DNA from: Acidimicrobiia bacterium
GTDB lineage: Bacteria; Actinomycetota; Acidimicrobiia; IMCC26256; BP-133
Assembly: GCA_025934385.1 (NCBI GenBank)
Contig: JAICYE010000102.1
Span: forward strand, 1-7,297
Direction: 5' to 3'
DNA: 7,297 bases
This document shows, one piece after another, positions 1 to 5,223 of this stretch. The stretch's first letter is position 1. Each line of letters starts with the position of its first letter. The position numbers and the translations under genes were made by a program. The notes beneath the pieces were generated by a model. That model was not told the origin of the DNA and ran no database searches. It saw nothing but the letters and a program-made list of their open reading frames with translations.

Positions 1-69
1 CAGCGCCGCCAGCCCGTAGAGCGAGCCGGTGGTGAGGCCGGCGATGACGAACGGCCAGAAGTTGCTCAC
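1..69 (-). CDS. Branched-chain amino acid ABC transporter permease, LivH-like (N-terminal 23 codons only)
   Basis: Only the beginning of the gene is in the window; it runs off the left edge. Starting at GTG 69-67, the product begins VSNFWPFVIAGLTTGSLYGL, which I recognise as the start of inner-membrane permeases of the LivH/LivM family: a short N-terminus followed at once by a first helix with the 'F.I.GLT.G.xYgL.AlG' pattern. These permeases move branched-chain amino acids or similar compounds with LivM, LivF, LivG and a substrate-binding protein. The GTG overlaps the TGA stop of the preceding gene (GTGA), which supports this start and suggests translational coupling. With 23 residues the family call is good, but LivH versus another Liv-type permease, and the substrate, cannot be settled. 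Confidence 0.72.
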   Translation of the reverse strand, partial: MSNFWPFVIAGLTTGSLYGLAAL

Positions 70-554
70 TGCGCCGCTTCCACCGCCTCGGGCGTCAGGC
101 AGACGCCGCAGGGCCGCCGCCCCGCCCGCTCGTGTTCGGAGCGACTCGCCGCCGCCACCGACCTGCCTTCGGTGAAAGCACAACCGTGGCGGTGGTAGCG
201 GGTCATGGCCGGGGCGGCCACGAGGGTGCCGGCGTCGGAGCGGGCCCCGTGCTCATCGGTGACGTCGACGGCGCCGGCGCCCGGCACGTCGCCGAACAGC
301 GCCAGCCGCCGGCGGCCCACCGCCCGCCGCCCGGCGGCCAGGAAGGCCACGATCCCGGCGCCGGACAGCAGCAGCCCGGCCGCGCCGACGTTGACCCACA
401 CCACCTGGTCGCCGACTTCCGTCGTTCCCGACGCGCCGTAATAGGCGACCAGCAGCCCGGCCAGTCCGGCCGCCAGCACCACGCCGAACACGGCCCGGTT
501 CGACCCCGGCCACAGCTCCGAACGCCCGTCCGACGACGACGTGGCGGACGTCAC
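66..554 (-). CDS. Two-helix membrane protein with cytoplasmic His/Cys cluster (162 aa)
   Basis: I do not know a named family for the whole protein. The frame is open further upstream, but the start is placed at GTG 554-552 because it overlaps the stop of the preceding gene (GTGA) and the sequence before it has no protein character. Two hydrophobic segments lie at about residues 20-40 and 52-75, joined by a short loop with the motif YYGASGTTEVGDQ. Basic residues after the second helix (GRRAVGRRR) suggest that both ends are cytoplasmic. The C-terminal third carries RYHRHGC (H121, H123, C125) and, 23 residues later, CGVC (C149, C152). This spacing resembles small Zn-binding knuckles of the Ada type ('YHRPdC...RPC..C'), so metal binding is inferred. 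The helix pair resembles that of the gene just upstream, suggesting duplication. It sits directly before a LivH-like permease gene. Confidence 0.75.
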   Translation of the reverse strand: MTSATSSSDGRSELWPGSNRAVFGVVLAAGLAGLLVAYYGASGTTEVGDQVVWVNVGAAGLLLSGAGIVAFLAAGRRAVGRRRLALFGDVPGAGAVDVTDEHGARSDAGTLVAAPAMTRYHRHGCAFTEGRSVAAASRSEHERAGRRPCGVCLTPEAVEAAQ

Positions 555-919
555 CGCAGCGAGACCTCCCGGCGGGTCGCGGAGCCGTCGGTGGCCTTGA
601 CCGGATCGGCGCCGCCCTCTGGCGACGCCGAGGTCTGCTCCGCCGGCGCCGGCGCCGGCAGCGCTCCGGTCTCCACCAGGTGGCGGTCGATGGCGTCGAG
701 CTTGCGCCATTCGTCGCGCAGGTCGGCCGAGAGCCACAACAGCGCGCCGAGCCCCAGCAGGAACAACCCGGCCATGCCGCCCGAGACGACGTAGGGGATC
801 TGCTCGCCGGTGTCGAGCGTGCCCGACACGCCGACATAGCCGACGATCAGGGCCACGACCCCGGCCACGATGCAGACCCAGGCGCCGACCCGGTCCCACT
901 GGTTGCGGACGTACTTCAT
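551..919 (-). CDS. Two-helix membrane protein, paralogue of its downstream neighbour (122 aa)
   Basis: Unnamed small membrane protein. I chose ATG 919-917 (MKYVRNQWDR) because it overlaps the upstream TGA stop (ATGA); a GTG three codons earlier at 928-926 is possible. Hydrophobic segments at about residues 11-31 and 42-65 are separated by a short polar loop, GVSGTLDTGEQ. The charged start and the charged DLRDEWRKLDAIDRH stretch after helix 2 suggest both termini are inside. The last ~40 residues are Ala/Pro/Glu-rich and look disordered. Its helix-loop-helix aligns with the next gene's: Y.G.SGT...G.Q in the loop, then G.AGL.L.G.G in helix 2. It lacks the His/Cys cluster of that neighbour. It overlaps the genes on both sides by 4 bases, so it should be co-translated with them. 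Its role is unknown; a small membrane subunit acting with the exported protein upstream or the transporter downstream is inference. Confidence 0.78.
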   Translation of the reverse strand: MKYVRNQWDRVGAWVCIVAGVVALIVGYVGVSGTLDTGEQIPYVVSGGMAGLFLLGLGALLWLSADLRDEWRKLDAIDRHLVETGALPAPAPAEQTSASPEGGADPVKATDGSATRREVSLR

Positions 920-2319
920 GACACCCACTTCAGCTTCACCCCCACCAATCGAAGAAGCAGCCCTCCGCCGAGCGCCACCAGCGCGCCGACCACCAGGATG
1001 ACGTAGATGCTGAGCGTGTCGACCCGCAGCACCGGCTGCTGGGCGATGGGTGTGGCCAACTGCACCCCGGACGGCGGCACGGCCGGAGCGGCCACGGCCA
1101 CGTCGCCGCTCGTGCCGGTCGTCGCCGGCCCGGCCGTGGCGCCGGCCGGTTGCGGCGCCACCGTCGTCGTCGAACCGCCGACGTCATCGCCGCCGGCGGT
1201 GTCGGTCGTCGCCGCCCCGGCGGGTTCCGACACGGTCGTCGGGCCGGTCGGCGGCGCGGTCTCGGACGGGCCTTCCACCACCGGCCCGGCCGCCGGCGAC
1301 CCGGTCTCCGCCGGGAGCGACGACCCGATCGACGTCGACGATCCCGACACCGAGGCCGACGCCGACATCTGGCCGAAGACGTAGCGGACGACCATCGTCG
1401 GCCCCGACGGGATCTGTTGCTGCTGGGTGACCACCAGCCCGGGGCTGACGACGCCGTCGGGGTTGTCGATGCGGCCGAGGTAGGCGACGCTGATCTTGGC
1501 CTGCTCGAGCGCCTCGAGCAGCGGGGTGCCCGCCGGGATCGGCGTCTGGGTGCCGGCGAACGTGAACCCCTTGTCGGAGAATCCGACGGTCTGGCCGGCG
1601 ATCGTCATGCCGTTGATGGCGAAGTGCGCCGCCCGGACGGGATCGGCCCCCGGCGAGCGGGTGACCTTGGCCAGGGCGTCGACCTGGCCGATCCGCAGGA
1701 CGCCGCCGACGTTGACGATGTCGGCGGTGCCGGTCGCCTCGGCGGTGACCGCCCCGGAGGCGGCGTCGCGGCCCGTCGTCGCCCTGGTCACGGTGGAGCC
1801 GATGGCCGAGCCGCTGCTGGCGCCGCCGGTCGTGGCCGTCGCCTGCGACGCCGCCTCGGCGCTGTGGGCCACCAGCTCGTAGCCCGGCTGGGCCAGCTTT
1901 GCGTCGTTCTTCGTCGGGTACGACGAGTCGACGTAGAACGGGTAGGGCGGCGGCGACGGCAGCCCGGTCAGGCCGGCCAGGAGGCCGGGGCCGCTGATGG
2001 CCAGGTCGCCGGGATAGGGCAGCGAGGCGAAGGCGTGGGAGTTGCCCAGGCCGTCGATCACCGCCTGGGACACCGGCCCGCCGCCGTCGACGAACGTGTC
2101 GACGGCCACGAAGTTCGGCGCCGACACGGAGACGCGCACGCCCTCGGCCGACGCCACACCCTCGTAGGACGTCGCCTCGCCCGCCGCTCCCGCCCGCCCG
2201 GCGCCGCCCACGGCGAGGGCCGCCGTGCCGAGGAGCAGGCCGGCCACGAGCGCCGCGCCCGACCGGGCGGTGCGGCCCGTGGGTCGGACCCACGCTGTCG
2301 CCTTCCCGGGCGTCGTCAA
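916..2319 (-). CDS. Exported protein with C-terminal membrane anchor (467 aa)
   Basis: The start is TTG 2319-2317, preceded by a strong ribosome binding site (GGAGG at 2329-2325, 5-base spacing) and lying about 50 bases after the predicted transcription start. The frame is open upstream, but that stretch does not read as protein. A signal peptide spans about residues 1-45: a basic start, a hydrophobic core GAALVAGLLLGTAALAVGG, and a likely cut near AGA. Next come ~275 residues rich in short Val/Thr/Ser/Gly strands, then a Ser/Thr/Pro/Ala-rich linker (about 323-430), then one transmembrane helix (about 436-458) and the short basic tail VKLKWVS. This is the layout of a cell-surface protein held by a C-terminal helix, with the main domain outside. 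The ectodomain resembles actinobacterial 'choice-of-anchor' beta-sandwich proteins in style; that is an impression, not a family assignment. No catalytic motif is visible. First gene of a four-gene unit. Confidence 0.82.
   Translation of the reverse strand: MTTPGKATAWVRPTGRTARSGAALVAGLLLGTAALAVGGAGRAGAAGEATSYEGVASAEGVRVSVSAPNFVAVDTFVDGGGPVSQAVIDGLGNSHAFASLPYPGDLAISGPGLLAGLTGLPSPPPYPFYVDSSYPTKNDAKLAQPGYELVAHSAEAASQATATTGGASSGSAIGSTVTRATTGRDAASGAVTAEATGTADIVNVGGVLRIGQVDALAKVTRSPGADPVRAAHFAINGMTIAGQTVGFSDKGFTFAGTQTPIPAGTPLLEALEQAKISVAYLGRIDNPDGVVSPGLVVTQQQQIPSGPTMVVRYVFGQMSASASVSGSSTSIGSSLPAETGSPAAGPVVEGPSETAPPTGPTTVSEPAGAATTDTAGGDDVGGSTTTVAPQPAGATAGPATTGTSGDVAVAAPAVPPSGVQLATPIAQQPVLRVDTLSIYVILVVGALVALGGGLLLRLVGVKLKWVS
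2278..2294. repeat. 17-bp perfect inverted repeat at the start of the exported-protein gene
   Basis: CGTGGGTC-G-GACCCACG has 8-bp arms around one central base. It lies 22 bases inside the coding sequence (codons 9-14 of the signal peptide region) and about 75 bases downstream of the predicted transcription start. In RNA it would fold as a 7-bp GC-rich stem with a CGG loop. It could be an operator, a translation-slowing hairpin, or coincidence in GC-rich DNA. Confidence 0.4.
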
Positions 2320-2375
2320 TGTGCCCTCCCCCGTGGCGCGGCCTTCCGATCCGGGCGCAGACAAGGCCGTCGGCC

Positions 2376-2405
2376 ACGCTAGGACGGCCCTTTCGCGGGT
2401 GTCAA
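2376..2405 (-). promoter_or_regulatory. Promoter of the membrane-protein/liv unit
   Basis: On the minus strand, TTGACA (2405-2400) is a perfect housekeeping -35. It is followed after 18 bases by TAGCGT (2381-2376), which fits the actinobacterial TANNNT -10 pattern. Transcription would begin near 2370, giving a leader of about 50 bases before the TTG start at 2319. No other promoter was found between the four genes it would serve. Confidence 0.7.
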
Positions 2406-2412
2406 GTAACCA

Positions 2413-2442
2413 TTTACAAAGGCTCGGTGGTCGAGGCAGAAT
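2413..2442 (+). promoter_or_regulatory. Divergent promoter for the CaiB remnant; possible leaderless start
   Basis: TTTACA (2413-2418), an 18-base spacer, then CAGAAT (2437-2442, four of six matches to TATAAT). The GTG at 2449 sits about 7 bases after the -10, where transcription would begin, and has no clear ribosome binding site. This fits leaderless transcription, which is common in actinobacteria. The -35 element lies 7 bp from the -35 of the oppositely directed promoter at 2405-2400. Confidence 0.4.
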
Positions 2443-2448
2443 GACCCG

Positions 2449-2606
2449 GTGATCCCCCTCCTCGACGGCGTGCGCGTCCTCGACCTGTGCCGCCTGGCGG
2501 CCGGCGCCACCACCAAGCTGGCCGACCTGGGGGCCGAGGTCATCAAGGTGGAGGAGCCGCCTTACGGAGATTACCTGAGGAGGCTGCCGCCGATCCCCGA
2601 CGCCGG
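2449..2606 (+). pseudogene. 5' remnant of a CaiB/BaiF (family III CoA-transferase) gene
   Basis: From GTG 2449 the frame reads [14 protein letters not shown], then [14 protein letters not shown] and [10 protein letters not shown]. This is the characteristic first ~50 residues of family III CoA-transferases / alpha-methylacyl-CoA racemases, which move or isomerise acyl-CoA thioesters. Full-length members have roughly 360-400 residues; here similarity stops after about 50. The stretch between 'RL' and 'LADLG' is about two residues shorter than usual. The catalytic Asp and the rest of the fold are missing, so no enzyme activity is expected. The same frame continues without a stop through 2607-2724 into the sigma factor. 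That linker does not look like protein and holds a promoter-like motif and a ribosome binding site, so I read this as a truncated gene beside an independent one. A translated 347-residue fusion cannot be excluded. Confidence 0.68.
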
Positions 2607-2630
2607 TGATGACGCCCCCCGGCAGAGGGC

Positions 2631-2657
2631 GTTTGTGGTCCGACCTCCTCCGGGTAG
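2631..2657 (+). promoter_or_regulatory. SigF/SigB-type promoter upstream of the sigma factor gene
   Basis: GTTT (2631-2634), a 17-base spacer, then GGGTAG (2652-2657). This fits the known consensus for promoters read by mycobacterial SigF and related stress sigma factors (GTTT, 15-17 bases, GGGTA). Transcription would start near 2663-2665, about 60 bases before the sigma ATG. Since the gene encodes a sigma factor of this very family, self-activation is a reasonable inference. Confidence 0.5.
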
Positions 2658-2678
2658 GCGTGCCGGCAGGAACTATCG

Positions 2679-2698
2679 CGACACGATCCTTTGTGTCG
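2679..2698. repeat. Inverted repeat in the sigma gene leader
   Basis: CGACAC and GTGTCG (6-bp perfect arms, 8-base spacer GATCCTTT) lie between the SigF-type promoter and the ribosome binding site. In RNA this is a modest hairpin ending 26 bases before the ATG; in DNA it could be a half-site pair for a regulator. The short arms make chance occurrence possible. Confidence 0.3.
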
Positions 2699-2724
2699 GG
2701 CGGCGGTGGGGAGGGACGCGGGCG

Positions 2725-3492
2725 ATGGCGAAAGCAGCCGACGCAGCGGGCGGCGAGGACGCCGACCTCGCCCGGCTTCACGCCGCCTACGCCGAAAGCG
2801 GCGACCGGCTCCTCCGCGACCGGCTGCTCGCCCACTACGACGGCCTGGCCGTCGGACTGGCCCGGCGGTTCTCGACCCGACGGGAGACCACCGAGGACCT
2901 GATCCAGGTCGCCCGGGTGGGCCTGATCCATGCCGTCGACCGGTTCGACCCCGACCGGGGCCGCCCGTTCGGCGCCTTCGCCCACACGACGATCGTCGGC
3001 GAGCTCAAGCGCCACCTCCGGGACCACAGCTGGCGGATCCGGCCGACCCGGAGCCTCCAGGAGCGCTACCTGCTGGTGATCCGGACGGTCGAGGACCTCA
3101 CGCAGCAGCTCGCCCGCTCCCCCCGTATCGCCGAGGTCGCCGCCGTGGCCGGCCTGAGCGACGAGGCCGTCCTCGAGGCGCTGGAGCTGGCCCGGGCGGA
3201 GCCGGTGTCGCTGGACGGGCCGGCCGAGCGCGATCCCGCGTCGACCTACGACTTCGGCGCCGACGACCCCGGCTTCGCCGCCGTCGACAACCGCCTCGAC
3301 GCCGCCCGGATCCTGGCCGGCCTGACGACGCGGGACCGGGAAATCTTCCGCCTCCGCTTCGCCGGCCAGCTCACCCAGTCGGAGATCGCCGCCCTCGTCG
3401 GCACCAACCAGCTGGGCGTCTCCCGCATCCTGGCCCGCAATCTGGGCCGGATGCGGGCCCGGCTCCGCAACGCCGGCGCCACCGTGAACTAG
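2725..3492 (+). CDS. Group-3 RNA polymerase sigma factor, SigB/SigF/SigG type (255 aa)
   Basis: Directs RNA polymerase to a set of stress or development promoters. Start ATG 2725 ([10 protein letters not shown]) follows GGGGAGGG at 2708-2715 with 9-base spacing. Region 2 (about residues 35-105) shows [23 protein letters not shown] and [22 protein letters not shown], covering core binding, -10 recognition and melting. Region 3 spans about 107-165 (RSLQER...[22 protein letters not shown]). Region 4 is about 192-248, with the helix-turn-helix [21 protein letters not shown], matching the family's 'LTQSEIA..vGiSQMHVSRLL'. Length is typical for the family (~250-270), so the protein looks complete. 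Relatives are usually held by an RsbW-type anti-sigma kinase and an RsbV-type antagonist, often encoded next door; neither is present here. Upstream is a CaiB remnant in the same frame, downstream a convergent gene 6 bp away. The family is clear; the regulon is unknown. Confidence 0.93.
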   Translation: MAKAADAAGGEDADLARLHAAYAESGDRLLRDRLLAHYDGLAVGLARRFSTRRETTEDLIQVARVGLIHAVDRFDPDRGRPFGAFAHTTIVGELKRHLRDHSWRIRPTRSLQERYLLVIRTVEDLTQQLARSPRIAEVAAVAGLSDEAVLEALELARAEPVSLDGPAERDPASTYDFGADDPGFAAVDNRLDAARILAGLTTRDREIFRLRFAGQLTQSEIAALVGTNQLGVSRILARNLGRMRARLRNAGATVN

Positions 3493-3498
3493 AACCCG

Positions 3499-5223
3499 TC
3501 AGTGGTGCTTGCCGCCCGGGGCCTGGTGGCCGGACTTCGACTTCCCGGCGGCCGTGGTGGTCGTCGTCGGCGCCGATCGCCGCTGCCCCGACTGCTGCGG
3601 CGGCGGGCCCGACCGCTGCTGACCCGACTGCTGCGGCGGCGGACCCGACTGCTGCTGACCCGACCGCTGCTGACCCGACTGCTGCGGCGGCGGACCCGAC
3701 TGCTGCTGACCCGACTGCTGTTGATCCGACTGCTGCGGCGGCGGGCCCGACTGCTGCTGCGAACCTGGCGGTGAGGACTGCTGCTGGGACGGCGGAGGCG
3801 AGGACTGCTGCGGCGGCGGCGACTGCTGCTGGGACGGCGGAGGCGCCGACTGCTGCGGCGGCGGCGAGGACTGCTGCGGCGGCGGGGCGGACTGCGGCGG
3901 CGGCGGCGAGGACTGCTGCTGCGGAGGCGGCGAGCCGGGGCCGGGGTTCCCGGCCGGGGCGTGGCCCGGATCGGTGATCACCCGGACCCGGTTGTTCTTG
4001 CTGTCGGCGATCCACAGGTCGCCGTTGCGGTCGATGTTCAGCTCGTGGATGGTGTCGAACTGGGCCTCCATGGCGGCAGCCGGCCCCGGATCGCCGGCGA
4101 TCCGGGGGTTGTGCCCCTCGGCCTTGGTCTGCCCGGTCCCGGCGATCGTCGTGATGATCCCCGAAGGGTCGATGCGGCGGATCCGCTCCCCTTTCTCCTC
4201 GGCCACATAGATGTTGCCGGCGGAGTCGGCGGCGATCCCCCGGGGGACGTTGAGGTGGGCGTTGGCGGCCGGGCCGCCGTCGCCGTCGGAGCTGCCGGCG
4301 AGGGCCTGCTGCGACGACGCGTTCCGCTCGGCGGCGGCGGTGTCGCCGGCGATCGTCGAGATCTTGCCGTCGGGGCCGACCTTGCGGACGAGGTTGTTCT
4401 CGCTGTCGGAGATGTACACCGTGCGGTCGGGCGTGACCCACATACCCTCCGGGTGGTGGAGCTGGGCGTCGGTGGCGAAGCCGCCGTCGCCCCCGTAGCT
4501 CTTCGACTGGCTGTTCCCCGCCACCCGGACGATCGTCAGCGGCTGCGCCTTGACGTCGATCTTGATGATCTCGTTGCCGCCGGTGTTGCAGACGTAGAGC
4601 ACGTCGTCGGGCGTCATGAACAGCGACTTGGGGAACTTGAGGATCGCCGTGGCGGCCGGCCCGTCCGGCTGGCCGTGCTTCTCGTCGCTGCCGGCGATCG
4701 TCTCGATCACGCCGTTGGAGAAGTTGATCCGCCGGATCCGGTTGTTGAGACTGTCGGCCACGTAGACGTTGCCGTGGGAGTCGACGGCCACGCCGTGCGG
4801 CTGGTTGAGCTGGGCCTGGGTAGCCGGGCCGCCGTCACCGCTGAAGGCCCCGATCGGCGCGCCATTGCTCGACGTCTGCGGGTTCCCGGCGATCGTCGAG
4901 ATGACCCCGTTGCCGTCGATCCGCCGGACCCGCTGGTTCAGGGCATCGGCGATGAACACGTCGCCCGTCCGAGCGAAGGCGACCGCCCGGGGGTTGTAGA
5001 GCTGGGCGTCCTTGGCCGCCCCGCCGTCGCCGGAGAAGCCCTGCTGGCTGTAGTTCCGGTTGGTGCCGGCCACGGTCCTGATCGTGCCGGGCGGGTCGCC
5101 GGGGTCGGCCCGGGCCACCAGGGCGCCGGCGGTCAGTCCGGCGCCCGTCCCGGTGGCCAGGAGCAGAGCGGCGAGCCGCCGCGAACGGGGCGTGAGGCGG
5201 GCGGGCTGGCGCTGACGGAACAT
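3499..5223 (-). CDS. Secreted six-bladed NHL-repeat beta-propeller with Pro/Gln/Ser-rich tail (574 aa)
   Basis: Start ATG 5223-5221 follows AAGGAGAGG (GGAG core spaced 7 bases). A signal peptide covers about residues 1-39 (basic MFRQRQPARLTPRSRR, hydrophobic core, likely cut after VARA). Residues ~47-420 hold six NHL repeats, each ending in a form of 'GxIxTIAG' and containing 'GDGGpA..AqL..P.giavd..GnvYvaDs.NnriRri'. The third repeat is the most divergent and the sixth lacks a final TIAG. NHL propellers are binding scaffolds or, in some families, enzymes; no catalytic residues are evident, so binding of protein or carbohydrate outside the cell is the safer guess. From residue ~423 the chain is low complexity: SPPPQQQ blocks, then repeated SGPPPQQ/SGQQR units, a Thr run, and the Lys/His-rich end GKSKSGHQAPGGKHH. 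No transmembrane anchor or sortase motif is seen. The first 91 bases overlap the upstream propeller gene in another frame, suggesting one operon. Confidence 0.88.
   Translation of the reverse strand: MFRQRQPARLTPRSRRLAALLLATGTGAGLTAGALVARADPGDPPGTIRTVAGTNRNYSQQGFSGDGGAAKDAQLYNPRAVAFARTGDVFIADALNQRVRRIDGNGVISTIAGNPQTSSNGAPIGAFSGDGGPATQAQLNQPHGVAVDSHGNVYVADSLNNRIRRINFSNGVIETIAGSDEKHGQPDGPAATAILKFPKSLFMTPDDVLYVCNTGGNEIIKIDVKAQPLTIVRVAGNSQSKSYGGDGGFATDAQLHHPEGMWVTPDRTVYISDSENNLVRKVGPDGKISTIAGDTAAAERNASSQQALAGSSDGDGGPAANAHLNVPRGIAADSAGNIYVAEEKGERIRRIDPSGIITTIAGTGQTKAEGHNPRIAGDPGPAAAMEAQFDTIHELNIDRNGDLWIADSKNNRVRVITDPGHAPAGNPGPGSPPPQQQSSPPPPQSAPPPQQSSPPPQQSAPPPSQQQSPPPQQSSPPPSQQQSSPPGSQQQSGPPPQQSDQQQSGQQQSGPPPQQSGQQRSGQQQSGPPPQQSGQQRSGPPPQQSGQRRSAPTTTTTAAGKSKSGHQAPGGKHH
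3624..3746. repeat. 51-bp tandem repeat inside the NHL gene tail
   Basis: The unit is a 21-base block (CCGACTGCTGCGGCGGCGGAC) followed by two 15-base blocks (CCGACTGCTGCTGAC-like). It occurs at 3624-3674 and 3675-3725 with few differences, and a third copy starts at 3726 and fades. The unit is 17 codons, so copy-number change keeps the reading frame. It encodes SGPPPQQ-SGQQx-SGQQx. Looser CTG/CGG-rich relatives continue on both sides, within about 3590-3940. Confidence 0.8.

Noticed and set aside
1150..2382. Long plus-strand open frame (410 codons) opposite the exported-protein gene
   Set aside because: Arg/Gly-rich translation typical of the antisense of a GC-rich gene; the minus strand has a signal peptide, an anchor helix, a ribosome binding site and a promoter.
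2320..3027. N-terminal extension of the 467-residue protein to 3027
   Set aside because: It would run antisense through the sigma factor and CaiB remnant and past the TTGACA promoter; the TTG at 2319 has a strong ribosome binding site.
3590..3940. Short-period repeats considered as a CRISPR array
   Set aside because: There are no unique spacers; the repeats are triplet-rich, in frame and encode the Pro/Gln/Ser tail.
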